Part shown: piece by piece, positions 35,876 through 45,071 of the stretch | Numbering within the stretch: position 1 is the stretch's first letter | How the letters are laid out: every line of letters starts with the position of its first letter | Assembly (NCBI GenBank): GCA_050259035.1 | Contig: JBLMZW010000158.1 | Span: 10,225 to 74,224, forward strand | Direction: 5' to 3' | Length of the DNA: 64,000 nucleotides | Source of the DNA: JBLMZW01 sp050259035 | Lineage (GTDB): Bacteria; Bacillota; Syntrophomonadia; Syntrophomonadales; DTU052 | Notes under the pieces: generated by a model | The model's database searches: none | What the model saw: only the letters and a program-made list of their open reading frames with translations | Told to the model about the DNA's origin: nothing | Made by a program: the position numbers and the translations under genes

Positions 35876-37558
35876 TTGAACTTTATTGCAGAGATAAAAC
35901 AGGAAATAAAAAATAAGATTAATAGTGCTCTGGAGGGATTACAGAAAAAAGGAGAACTGCCTCCCTTAGAGATACCGGATTATGTTTTAGAAGTTCCCCG
36001 GGAAGCAAATCATGGGGATTTTGCCGCCAACGTAGCTATGCTGTTGGCCAGGCAGGCCAGAATGGCACCAAGAAAAATAGCAGAATTAATTGTAGCTGAA
36101 ATTGAATTACCCCCTTTACTGGTTGAACGAGTTGAAGTAGCAGGCGCGGGATTTATAAACTTCTACTTAAAAAATGATTGGCTGTTCAAAGTACCGGCTG
36201 AAATTCTGCGTTTAGGGAAAGATTATGGCCGGGAATTAAAAAAGAATAATCATAAAATCCAGGTGGAGTTTGTTAGCGCTAATCCTACCGGAGATTTACA
36301 CATGGGAAACGCGCGCGGTGGAGCCATCGGGGATAGCCTGGCAAATATTTTAGACGCGGCCGGTAATATTGTAGAAAAGGAATACTATATTAACGATGCC
36401 GGTAACCAGATAGATTTATTTGCTGCATCTCTGGAAGCGCGTTATCTGGAACTTTTAGAGCTGCCGTTTGAATTTCCGGAGGGAGGGTATGCCGGTCATG
36501 ATGTAGTTGAAACCGCGGTCGAGGCTTTAGCGGAGTTCGATCATGATCTGGTGGATCTCAGCGTATCGGATCGCAGAGATAAACTGGTCAGGTTTGCTCT
36601 TAAAAATAGAGTTGATTATATTAATAAAACACTACGAAGGTTTGGTATAGAATACGACGTCTGGTTTAATGAAAGCAGTCTGCATTCCTCTGGCGAAGTA
36701 ATGCGAGTCATAGATGACTTAGAGAGTAAAGGGTATATTTACGAGAAAGAAGGGGCTAAATGGTTTAAGACCACCCTTTTTGGTGACGAGAAAGATGAAG
36801 TTGTAATAAGGAATAACGGAGTTCCAACTTATTTCGCCGCCGATATTGCCTATCATAAAAATAAGTTTGAACGGGGTTTTGATACCGTAATTAACATCTG
36901 GGGAGCTGATCACCATGGTCATGTAGCCCGGATGAAAGGTGCAATAGAAGCACTGGATTATAATTCAGAAGCCCTGGAAGTTATACTCATGCAATTGGTT
37001 AGACTATACCGGGATGGGGAAATAGTAAGGATGTCAAAGAGAACGGGAACCCTGGTTACTTTAGATGAACTCCTGGACGAGGTGGGAAAGGACGCTGCCC
37101 GATTTTCTTTCGTAATGCGCAGCCCGGATAGTCATTTAGAATTTGACATGGACCTGGCCCGAAAAGAGAGTCAGGAAAATCCGGTATATTACGCGCAGTA
37201 TGCCCATGCCCGTATCTGCAGTATATTACGTCAGGCAGAAAGTCAGGGCATAGAATTTCCCGACGTTGAAACGGTAGATTTTTCGGTTCTTAAAGAAGAG
37301 GAGGAACTTGCCCTGTTACGCTCTCTGGCTGACTTTCCAGAGGAGATTCAAATAGCTGCCCGAACCCGGGCTCCACAAAGAATTCCCCACTACATCACGG
37401 AGTTGGCCGGGCTTTTACATGGTTTCTACTTCCATCACCGGGTCTTAAATGTAGAGCCCGAATTCAGGGACTCACGTCTGGCCTTAATGAAAGCAGTTGG
37501 GATTACTTTGGCCAACGCATTGGCCTTAATAGGTGTTTCCGCACCAGAACGTATGTAA
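35876..37558 (+). CDS. argS: arginyl-tRNA synthetase
   Basis: Class I synthetase, 560 residues. HIGH-type motif in SANPTGDLHMGNARGGAIGD (about 140-159), KMSK-type VRMSKRTGTLVTL (about 385), N-terminal additional domain and C-terminal anticodon-binding domain (DALARG-like helix set ending in ERM). TTG start at 35876 with AAGGAAGG upstream. Confidence 0.97.
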   Translation: MNFIAEIKQEIKNKINSALEGLQKKGELPPLEIPDYVLEVPREANHGDFAANVAMLLARQARMAPRKIAELIVAEIELPPLLVERVEVAGAGFINFYLKNDWLFKVPAEILRLGKDYGRELKKNNHKIQVEFVSANPTGDLHMGNARGGAIGDSLANILDAAGNIVEKEYYINDAGNQIDLFAASLEARYLELLELPFEFPEGGYAGHDVVETAVEALAEFDHDLVDLSVSDRRDKLVRFALKNRVDYINKTLRRFGIEYDVWFNESSLHSSGEVMRVIDDLESKGYIYEKEGAKWFKTTLFGDEKDEVVIRNNGVPTYFAADIAYHKNKFERGFDTVINIWGADHHGHVARMKGAIEALDYNSEALEVILMQLVRLYRDGEIVRMSKRTGTLVTLDELLDEVGKDAARFSFVMRSPDSHLEFDMDLARKESQENPVYYAQYAHARICSILRQAESQGIEFPDVETVDFSVLKEEEELALLRSLADFPEEIQIAARTRAPQRIPHYITELAGLLHGFYFHHRVLNVEPEFRDSRLALMKAVGITLANALALIGVSAPERM

Positions 37559-37582
37559 ATAAAAAATGAAGGGAGGACCAGA

Positions 37583-37804
37583 ATGGATCAGGTAATTCAA
37601 GGAAAAAAGAGTGAAGCGGACCTGGCTTATGAGATAATTGAGGAGAGGGACGGGCCAGTATACTACCGGGAACTGGTGGAAGAAATAATTAACCGAATGA
37701 ATAAACCCAAAAATGCTAAAACCATGGCCTTAATATACACCAGGATTAATATAGACAACCGCCTGGTGCATATGGGCGAAGGCTACTGGATGTTAAGAAA
37801 ATAA
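37583..37804 (+). CDS. rpoE: RpoE-like (delta subunit) HARE-HTH protein without acidic tail
   Basis: 73 residues covering only the folded HARE-HTH domain of the RNA polymerase delta subunit: EADLAYEIIEERDGPVYYRELVEEI and TRINIDNRLVHMGEGYWMLR. Bacillus delta adds about 80 acidic residues, which are missing here; a normal TAA ends the gene. Its position just before pyrG (one gene intervening) supports the assignment. Whether it still acts on RNA polymerase recycling is not known. Confidence 0.8.
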   Translation: MDQVIQGKKSEADLAYEIIEERDGPVYYRELVEEIINRMNKPKNAKTMALIYTRINIDNRLVHMGEGYWMLRK

Positions 37805-37815
37805 AAGGTGATATA

Positions 37816-38445
37816 ATGAAAATATCGTGGCTAGGACATGCCTGTTTTTTAATCGCCGGCGAAAAAGTATGTTTGGTAACCGATCCATTTGATGAGGAAA
37901 CCGGGTATAAACCGCTAAGTGTTCACGCCGACATAGTAACAGTCAGTCATCCTCATCATGACCACAACGCCGTGGAGTTGGTTTTAGGAGATCCTCAGGT
38001 AATAAGAACTCCGGGAATTCACCATCTGGATTCAATTGATATAAAGGGGATTGAAGTATACCACGATAAACAGCAGGGCAAAAGCAGGGGAAAAAATGTG
38101 GCTTTTGTAATTAACATTGATGGCTTAACCGTGTGTCACCTGGGTGATCTGGGTCACATCCTGGATAAGGAACAAATAGCCGCCATAGGTCCAGTTAACA
38201 TTCTGCTGGTACCGGTTGGGGGTAATTATACCATTAATGCGACAGAAGCCATGGAAACAATAAAAAAGATTAATCCACAGATAACCATTCCTATGCACTA
38301 CAAAACCCCAGACTGCAATGTAGCAGTAGCCCCGGTTGAAGATTTTATTAAAAACTATGATTCTGTGGTAAAAATCCCGTTTTTGGAAGTGTCAAGCAAC
38401 ACAATTAATAATATAGAGCCAATTGTTCTCCTGGACTACCAGTAA
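37816..38445 (+). CDS. UPF0173 metal-dependent hydrolase (metallo-beta-lactamase fold)
   Basis: 209 residues. Metal ligands SHPHHDHNAVE at about residues 54-64, plus VCHLGDLGH (His/Asp) and IPMHYKTPD near the C-terminus. Starts MKISWLGHACFLI, typical of the family. Substrate unknown. ATG with AAAGGTGAT upstream. Confidence 0.9.
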   Translation: MKISWLGHACFLIAGEKVCLVTDPFDEETGYKPLSVHADIVTVSHPHHDHNAVELVLGDPQVIRTPGIHHLDSIDIKGIEVYHDKQQGKSRGKNVAFVINIDGLTVCHLGDLGHILDKEQIAAIGPVNILLVPVGGNYTINATEAMETIKKINPQITIPMHYKTPDCNVAVAPVEDFIKNYDSVVKIPFLEVSSNTINNIEPIVLLDYQ

Positions 38446-38521
38446 ACTTAGTAGTATATTTCAATGGGACTGAAAAACAAAGAGGCGCGAGAACGGTTTA
38501 TTTGAAAGCGAGGGACTTGTT

Positions 38522-40117
38522 TTGTCTAAGTTCATATTTGTGACAGGCGGGGTTGTATCATCGTTGGGAAAAGGTATAACGTCCGCTTCTCTGGGGCGTC
38601 TGCTCAAGAGCCGTGGTCTCAAAGTCGCAATGCAAAAATTTGATCCCTACATTAATGTCGACCCCGGGACAATGAGCCCTTACCAGCACGGAGAAGTTTT
38701 CGTTACTGAAGACGGAGCCGAGACCGACCTTGATGTAGGTCATTACGAAAGATTTGTCGATGTGAACCTCCTCCGATACGCCAACGTAACTACCGGGCAG
38801 GTTTATAAAAATGTCCTTGACAAGGAGCGGCGCGGAGACTACCTGGGACAGACGGTTCAGGTTATACCCCACATCACTAACGAGATTAAGTACCGCATAA
38901 CCCAAATAACCAAACATATTAACGTAGATGTAGTTATAACCGAAATAGGCGGAACAGTTGGAGACATAGAATCCCTTCCCTTTCTAGAGGCAATTCGCCA
39001 GTTAAAAAGTGAGTTAGGCAAAGAAAACGTTCTCTACCTGCATGTTACCCTTATCCCTTTCATTAAAGCCGCCGGGGAGCTAAAAACAAAACCCAGTCAA
39101 CATAGTGTAAAAGAACTAAGAAGTATAGGGATTAACCCTGATATTCTGGTATGTCGCACCGAAAAAGAACTATCTCAGGACATGAAAGCCAAACTGGCCC
39201 TCTTCTGCGACGTTGAACAGGAGGCTGTCATTCAATGCATGGACGCCAAGTCCATTTATGAAGTTCCATTAATGCTGGCAGAAGAAGGTCTGGATAAAAT
39301 TGTTATCAAAATGTTAGGCCTGGAATGCGGCGACGATGATCTGATCGAGTGGCGGGAAATGGTGCAAAAAATAAACAATCCCAAGGGAAAAGTGAGAATC
39401 GCCCTGGTCGGAAAGTATGTACAATTGCCTGATGCCTATTTAAGTATGGTTGAATCACTTCACCATGCCGGTATACACCACCAGCGTACGGTAGAAATTA
39501 AATGGGTTTACGCCGAAGAGGTTGAAAAGATAGGCACCGATATTCTAAAGGATGTCGATGGCATTCTTTTAGCTTACGGTTTTGGGGAACGCGGTGTGGA
39601 AGGAAAGATTAAAACCGCACAATATGCCCGGGAAAACAAAATTCCCTATTTTGGCATCTGCCTTGGAATGCAGTGCGCGGTAATAGAATTTGCCCGCAAT
39701 GTTTGTGGAATGACAGATGCAGACAGTTCAGAATTTAACCTGCAGACCCCTTATCCAGTGATTGACTTTTTACCTGAGCAAGTAAACATTGAAAACAAGG
39801 GCGGAACCATGAGACTGGGTGGGTACCCCTGCCGGTTAAAACCTGGTACCAAAGCAATGCAGGCCTATCAGCAGGAAGAAATTGTAGAGAGACATAGACA
39901 CCGGTATGAATTTAACAATGAATACCGTCAGCAGCTGATAGACTGTGGTTTAGTCATTAGCGGCACTTCTCCAGATGAAAAACTGGTTGAAATTATTGAA
40001 GTAGAAGACCACCCCTGGTTTGTTGCCTGTCAATTTCACCCCGAATTTAAGTCCCGGCCTAACAGACCGCATCCACTTTTCCGAGATTTTATCGGAGCTG
40101 CAATAAATCAAGCATAA
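38522..40117 (+). CDS. pyrG: CTP synthase
   Basis: 531-residue enzyme converting UTP to CTP with glutamine. Synthase domain: FVTGGVVSSLGKGITSASLG (P-loop), QKFDPYINVDPGTMSPYQHG, EIGGTVGDIE. Glutaminase domain: nucleophile Cys in YFGICLGMQCAVIEFARN and QFHPEFKSRP. TTG start at 38522 with GAGGGA upstream. The 76-base leader shows no obvious pyrimidine-controlled attenuator. Confidence 0.97.
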   Translation: MSKFIFVTGGVVSSLGKGITSASLGRLLKSRGLKVAMQKFDPYINVDPGTMSPYQHGEVFVTEDGAETDLDVGHYERFVDVNLLRYANVTTGQVYKNVLDKERRGDYLGQTVQVIPHITNEIKYRITQITKHINVDVVITEIGGTVGDIESLPFLEAIRQLKSELGKENVLYLHVTLIPFIKAAGELKTKPSQHSVKELRSIGINPDILVCRTEKELSQDMKAKLALFCDVEQEAVIQCMDAKSIYEVPLMLAEEGLDKIVIKMLGLECGDDDLIEWREMVQKINNPKGKVRIALVGKYVQLPDAYLSMVESLHHAGIHHQRTVEIKWVYAEEVEKIGTDILKDVDGILLAYGFGERGVEGKIKTAQYARENKIPYFGICLGMQCAVIEFARNVCGMTDADSSEFNLQTPYPVIDFLPEQVNIENKGGTMRLGGYPCRLKPGTKAMQAYQQEEIVERHRHRYEFNNEYRQQLIDCGLVISGTSPDEKLVEIIEVEDHPWFVACQFHPEFKSRPNRPHPLFRDFIGAAINQA

Positions 40118-40123
40118 ATAAAA

Positions 40124-40165
40124 AAGTCCCGGGTTTCGAAAAACAAAACCCGGGACTTAATATTT
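40124..40165. terminator. bidirectional terminator between pyrG and acyl-CoA dehydrogenase
   Basis: AAGTCCCGGGTTT and AAACCCGGGACTT pair over 13 bp around a 9-base loop. An A-run precedes and a T-rich tail follows, so it can end both convergent transcripts. Confidence 0.88.
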
Positions 40166-40170
40166 TAAGC

Positions 40171-41313
40171 TTACAATCCCTTAAATATATTGTTGGCAAT
40201 AACCATGCGTTGAATCTGGCTGGTACCCTCGTATATCTGCATGATTTTAGCATCCCGCATGTATTTCTCTACTGGATAGTCTTTGGTGAACCCATAGCCG
40301 CCCAAAACCTGTACCGCGTCTACAGCGACCTTCATGGCCATATCCCCGGCATAGGCCTTGGCAATAGATGCTGCTTGAGAATAGGGAAGCCCGGCTTCCT
40401 TAAGCCAGCACGATTTATGAACCAGCAGGCGCGCGGCTTCAATCTGCATCAGCATATCCGCCAACATGAATTGAATAGCTTGAAAAGCTGCAATGGGCTT
40501 TCCGAATTGTACCCGCTGCTGGGCATAGTCTTTAGCGTAGTCATAAGCCGCCTGGGCGACACCAATAGCCATAGCCCCTACCATGGGGCGGGACAAGTCC
40601 AGGGTTTTCATGGCTATAGAAAACCCCTCACCCTCTTTTCCTAACAGATTATCTTTATGTACCCTGACATTATCGAATATTACTTCGTTGGTTACTGACG
40701 TTCTGATTCCCATTTTATGTTCTTTTTTGCCGATGCCGACGCCTTCGAGGTTACGGTCGACCATGAAGGCACACATCCCTTTATACTTTAAACTGCGGTC
40801 CATGGTGACGAAAACCACAAATACATCGGCAATGCCGGCGTTAGTTATGAAACATTTAGTACCATTCAATATGTAGTAATCCCCGTCAGCTTTACAGGTT
40901 GTTGCCAGACCAGATACATCTGATCCCGCACCGGGCTCGGTAAGGCAAAAAGCGGCGATTTTACGTTCGTTAAGCAGGCCAAAGAATCTTTCCTTTTGTT
41001 CATGAGTTCCGGCTACCAGGACAGGATCAGCTGCCAGGCCGGTATTACCCAGGACGGTAGTAGCTATCCCGGCATCACCCCGGGCCAGCTCCTCAAAAAC
41101 CAGAGCCTGAGCTATGTAATCGGCTCCGGGGCCGCCATATTCCGCGGGAACCCCAATGGTCAACAGACCGGTGTCATACAACTTATCCAGAATAAAAATT
41201 GGGAACTCATCTTTCTCATCGTATTCTTGTGCAATGGGAGCAAGTTCATTTTCAGCGAATTTTCGAGCCATCCTTCTTATGGATTCCTGTTCATCGGTAT
41301 AACCAAAATTCAC
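40171..41313 (-). CDS. short-chain acyl-CoA dehydrogenase (butyryl-CoA dehydrogenase type)
   Basis: FAD flavoprotein of 380 residues carrying out the first oxidation of acyl-CoA in beta-oxidation. Seen: AFCLTEPGAGSDVSGLATTC, KMGIRTSVTNEVIFDNVRV, QFGKPIAAFQAIQFMLADM, and the catalytic glutamate in IYEGTSQIQRMVIANNIF. The GTG at 41313 (MNFGYTDEQ) has GGGGGG upstream and fits the family start; an ATG at 41346 has no ribosome site. Electrons would pass to an ETF or another carrier not in the window. Confidence 0.93.
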   Translation of the reverse strand: MNFGYTDEQESIRRMARKFAENELAPIAQEYDEKDEFPIFILDKLYDTGLLTIGVPAEYGGPGADYIAQALVFEELARGDAGIATTVLGNTGLAADPVLVAGTHEQKERFFGLLNERKIAAFCLTEPGAGSDVSGLATTCKADGDYYILNGTKCFITNAGIADVFVVFVTMDRSLKYKGMCAFMVDRNLEGVGIGKKEHKMGIRTSVTNEVIFDNVRVHKDNLLGKEGEGFSIAMKTLDLSRPMVGAMAIGVAQAAYDYAKDYAQQRVQFGKPIAAFQAIQFMLADMLMQIEAARLLVHKSCWLKEAGLPYSQAASIAKAYAGDMAMKVAVDAVQVLGGYGFTKDYPVEKYMRDAKIMQIYEGTSQIQRMVIANNIFKGL

Positions 41314-41363
41314 TTCAATCCCCCCCAAATAGATAGATTTTTTCATTCCGATTTAAATATTTT

Positions 41364-41389
41364 ACCGGGGCACCTTCTGGTGCCCCGGT
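41364..41389. other. intergenic hairpin between the two acyl-CoA dehydrogenases
   Basis: ACCGGGGCACC-TTCT-GGTGCCCCGGT: 11 perfect GC-rich pairs. Neither strand has a clean T-run after it, so it may be a weak terminator or an mRNA-stabilising or processing hairpin within the beta-oxidation transcript. Confidence 0.6.
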
Positions 41390-41428
41390 AGATTCTCTTT
41401 ATTTAGTCTATAAGAGAATACCCGAAGA

Positions 41429-43252
41429 CTAGAGAGCTTCCTCGGGAATCTCGAGAGCAGTTGTATCTCCGATTTCCATGACCTTCTTGATGCCAAAGAT
41501 CTGCGGAACCATGTTCCTTACATAAAAACGGGCGCTGGCAATCTTGCCTTTGTAGAAGTTGGCGTCAAAATGGGAATCACCCAGCTCAGCCAGTTTCTTA
41601 GCGGCGACCAGAGCCTGATCGGTGATAAGCATACCGCAGTACAGCATAGCAGTTGCATGCAGAATGCGGGTTGCGAAGGTCGGGCCCATCTGTACTTTGC
41701 CGTCAGCTTTGAAGCTGGCTAGCATTTCCCGGATGTCCTGATACTCATTGTATGCATCGGCCATGATCTTAAACTCGGTTTCAAATGCAGCATCTTTCTT
41801 GGTATCGATGAATTCCTTGATCTCGCCCAGCCATTTCTGGAACGGTGCGCCGCCCTTCATAGACATCTTGCGGCCGGTCAGGTCATTGGCCTGGATATAG
41901 TTGGTTCCTTCCCAGATGCAGTAGATATGGCAGTCGCGGTTCAGTTCAGCAACCGGATACTCTTCGATGAAGCCGTATCCGCCGTGGCACTGGATGGCCT
42001 CTACAGTCATCTGGCGGGCCATATCGGAGGTATAGGCTTTACACAGCGGGTTGTTTATCATGAACATATCGTCGGCGTATTCACGCTCCGCCGGATCGCC
42101 GGAATCGTGGGACATGTCAATGTACCAGAAGGTCTTGTAAAGCAGGGCGCGGGTAGCTTCCATAACGGATTTCTGGAGCAGCAGCATGCGGCGGATATCC
42201 TCATGCTCGATGATCCGTACTTTCGGTCCCTTAGGATCAGTGGTCTTGGTGCCCTGAACCCTTTCCTTAGTGTAGGCAAGTGCTGAATAGTACGCCTGGC
42301 TCATTATGCCCAGGGAAAACAGACCGGTGTTGATACGCTCTTCGTTCATCATCTGGAACATCTGAGCCATACCTTTGCCTTTGCCGTCTACCGGAGTATC
42401 ACCGATCAGATAGCCATAGCAGTTGTTGTTTTCGCCGAAGGCCAGAGAGCAGGTTGGGGACCCTTTGATACCCATTTTATGCTCGATGCCGCTGGTGGCA
42501 ACATCGTTGTACTCACCGAGTGAACCGTCCTCGTTGACCCAGTACTTGGGCACGATGAACAATGAGATACCAGCGGTGCCCGGCAGTGCGCCTTCTGTGC
42601 GGGCCAGCACCAGATGGATAAAGTTGCTGGCGCAGTCGTGGTCGCCAGCGGTTATGAATATCTTTTGTCCCTGTATTTTATAGATTCCAGGTCTGTCAGT
42701 GGCAAAAGCCTTGGTGGCTACCGCGCCGACGTCAGAGCCCGCGCCGGGCTCGGTCAGACACATGCTGCCACCCCACTCACCGGTGAACATCTTGGGCAGG
42801 AACAGGTTCTTTTGGAACTCGGAAGCTCTGTGCTGAATCAAGGCTGCAGCACCCTGGGTCAGACACCAGTAGGTAACAATGGAGCCGGATGCAGCGGTCT
42901 GCATTTCGATAATCGGTGCATTCAGAACGAGCGGAAGATGACCCTCGACTTCGCGGTCAGAAACCTGCGGTCCGAGCTCGGCTTCCATAACTGTCTTGTA
43001 TACACTTTTAAAGGAATCCGGGGTGATAACCTTGCCGTCGACGTATTTCAGACCGATTTCATCGGCGTCGCCATTGGCCGGAGCAATAACATCCCGGCAG
43101 ATTTTGAATGCAACGTCGAGGAAGGAGTCTATATCATCTTTTGAATAATAATCTTTGTATGCGTCAAAGCTGAAGGTTTTATCCATATCGAGCCATTCTT
43201 TGAGAACAAACTTGGCATCTCTGATCTCATAAACGAAGTTGGTTGAAGACAT
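41429..43252 (-). CDS. long-form acyl-CoA dehydrogenase (about 600 residues)
   Basis: 607 residues, larger than classical acyl-CoA dehydrogenases. N-terminal extension (FVLKEWLDMDKTFSFDAY), flavin-binding core with MCLTEPGAGSDVGAVATKAF and GIEHKMGIKGSPTCSLAFGE, catalytic-type Glu in YCIWEGTNYIQANDL, and an extra C-terminal domain after LTGRKMSMKG, as in the DUF-containing long ACAD family. Codons end in G or C more often than in neighbouring genes, suggesting high expression (visual impression). ATG with GGGAGGGAAAG upstream; downstream of the thiolase. Confidence 0.92.
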   Translation of the reverse strand: MSSTNFVYEIRDAKFVLKEWLDMDKTFSFDAYKDYYSKDDIDSFLDVAFKICRDVIAPANGDADEIGLKYVDGKVITPDSFKSVYKTVMEAELGPQVSDREVEGHLPLVLNAPIIEMQTAASGSIVTYWCLTQGAAALIQHRASEFQKNLFLPKMFTGEWGGSMCLTEPGAGSDVGAVATKAFATDRPGIYKIQGQKIFITAGDHDCASNFIHLVLARTEGALPGTAGISLFIVPKYWVNEDGSLGEYNDVATSGIEHKMGIKGSPTCSLAFGENNNCYGYLIGDTPVDGKGKGMAQMFQMMNEERINTGLFSLGIMSQAYYSALAYTKERVQGTKTTDPKGPKVRIIEHEDIRRMLLLQKSVMEATRALLYKTFWYIDMSHDSGDPAEREYADDMFMINNPLCKAYTSDMARQMTVEAIQCHGGYGFIEEYPVAELNRDCHIYCIWEGTNYIQANDLTGRKMSMKGGAPFQKWLGEIKEFIDTKKDAAFETEFKIMADAYNEYQDIREMLASFKADGKVQMGPTFATRILHATAMLYCGMLITDQALVAAKKLAELGDSHFDANFYKGKIASARFYVRNMVPQIFGIKKVMEIGDTTALEIPEEAL

Positions 43253-43310
43253 GAAACTTTCCCTCCCAATAATTAGTTATAATTCAAACGATTTTCAACA
43301 AAATCCTTGA

Positions 43311-44489
43311 TTAAACTAACTCTACTATTGCGGCCACTGCCGGACCGCCACCAGCACAGAGACTGGCTCCACCGTATTTAATTCCCCGGCGGCGCATTTC
43401 GTTTATTAAAGTTACTATTAGCCGAGCCCCGGTTTGTCCTACCGGATGACCTAATGAAATTCCTGAACCATTGACATTGATTATGCTTTTATCTATTTTC
43501 AACTCGCGATTGCAGCCAATTACCTGAGCGGCAAAGGCCTCATTCAGTTCCCACAAGCCGATATCTTCTTTTGCTAACCCGGCAAATTTTAGAGCCCGGG
43601 TTACAGCCGGCACTACTCCGAGACCCATAATCTTGGGATCTACTGCTCCGGAAGCGGTTGATACTATACGAGCTAAAGGCTTCAGCCCCAGTTCTTCCAT
43701 TTTCTCTTTGCTAACCAGTACCAGGGATGATCCGCCATCGTTCAGAGAGGAAGCGTTCCCCGCGGTTACTGTTCCATCCTTTTTAAATGCAGGAGCGAGT
43801 TTCGCCAGGGATTCAATGGTCATGTTAGCCTTGGGGTGCTCATCAACTTCGAAGAAGGTGCTCCCTTTTTTCGATTTGATCTCTACCGGGACAATCTCTT
43901 CTTTAAAGCGACCTTCACTGATCGCGGCCGAAGCGCGTTGATGACTCATTAAGGCCCATTCGTCCTGCTCTTCGCGGCTAATGTTATGCATTTCAGCTAC
44001 ATTTTCTGCGGTAACGCCCATGTGGTAATTGCAGAAAGGATCAACCAGTCCATCGTTAAGCATTTGATCAATAAATTTGGCATCACCCATCCTCAGTCCC
44101 TGGCGAGCTTTATGGACCATATAGACGCAGTTACTCATGCTCTCATAACCCACAACCAGAGAGATGTCGACTTTACCAAGCATGATCTGTTGCGACGCGA
44201 CCTCAGTTGCCCGCATTGAAGAGGGGCATTGCTGATTAATGGTTAAGGCCACAGTTTCAACCGGGCATCCGATGCCCAGACATACCTGGCGACCGGGATT
44301 CCCTTTACAGCCACCTTGGAATACCTGACCGGCCACAACTTCCTCAACCTGTTCGGGCTTGACTCCAGCTCTTTCCAGGGCCGCTTTCCCAGCAGCAATA
44401 CCGAGGTCTACCCCGCTAAGGCTTGACAGCCCCCCAAGATAGTCGCCAATAGCAGTGCGGGCGGCACCAACAATAAATACTTCCCTCAA
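43311..44489 (-). CDS. acetyl-CoA acetyltransferase (thiolase)
   Basis: 392-residue thiolase that splits acetoacetyl-CoA (or condenses two acetyl-CoA). Nucleophilic cysteine C88 in NQQCPSSMRATEVA, His in GHPVGQTGARLIV, and second cysteine in SLCAGGGPAVAAIVE. TTG start at 44489 with GGAGG seven bases upstream. Leads a minus-strand group with two acyl-CoA dehydrogenases: two steps of beta-oxidation; hydratase and hydroxyacyl-CoA dehydrogenase are not in the window. Confidence 0.95.
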   Translation of the reverse strand: MREVFIVGAARTAIGDYLGGLSSLSGVDLGIAAGKAALERAGVKPEQVEEVVAGQVFQGGCKGNPGRQVCLGIGCPVETVALTINQQCPSSMRATEVASQQIMLGKVDISLVVGYESMSNCVYMVHKARQGLRMGDAKFIDQMLNDGLVDPFCNYHMGVTAENVAEMHNISREEQDEWALMSHQRASAAISEGRFKEEIVPVEIKSKKGSTFFEVDEHPKANMTIESLAKLAPAFKKDGTVTAGNASSLNDGGSSLVLVSKEKMEELGLKPLARIVSTASGAVDPKIMGLGVVPAVTRALKFAGLAKEDIGLWELNEAFAAQVIGCNRELKIDKSIINVNGSGISLGHPVGQTGARLIVTLINEMRRRGIKYGGASLCAGGGPAVAAIVELV

Positions 44490-45071
44490 GATTATACCTC
44501 CCTTTATTTCCCTTTTTTCTTTCTCTAGTTTATTTATGGATCAAGAAAAGACTTGTTCGCATCACCCCCTGGTGTGTTTCTCATATATCACAATATTTCT
44601 TTTCAATAGTGAATCTGCCATTATAATCGCACAACTGGATTAACAGGAAGAATTAAGCAAAAGCCGAAACGTTAAAATATTCTACTCTATACCCATGTAT
44701 TCCTGCCAAAGTGATATATTTCGCAACAATCAGGCAATTTGCTCTTTTCAAAATGATTACTTTTCACTACATTGCCTCCCTTAAATTCAGCCTTGACTTC
44801 ATTCTTCAATAGCTAACGCGCGGATAAAGCACACAATTGTAGAATATACAGGCGGAATGTCCCAATAACACTGGATTTTTCACTTGACTAAAGAATGAAA
44901 AAAAACTAAGTTAAATTCCAGAAAAAGGAAACAATATTTAGCCTATATATTTATATGAAAGATTTCGGGTCTTACCACTAAACAGACCTTATCTTCTTTG
45001 TATGTTTATTACTGTCAGACTTATGGAAAAGATTACATTAGCGTAGGCCCGAGCAGGGGAGATAAAAGGGT
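44490..45071. other. long divergent intergenic region
   Basis: 582 bp between the thiolase (minus) and the FemAB-type gene (plus), AT-rich. It must hold two promoters. TATAAT occurs on the minus strand near 44621 without a good -35; TTGACT at about 44884 on the plus strand lacks a good -10. No RNA gene or repeat was identified. Confidence 0.4.

Noticed and set aside
35990..36010. CCCCGGGAAG in argS as a Noc site
   Set aside because: Shares only the CCCGGG core; both arms deviate from ATTTCCCGGGAAAT at several positions.
40210..43144. Several plus-strand ORFs opposite the acyl-CoA dehydrogenases
   Set aside because: They mirror G/C-rich codons of strong minus-strand genes, lack ribosome sites and show no domain.
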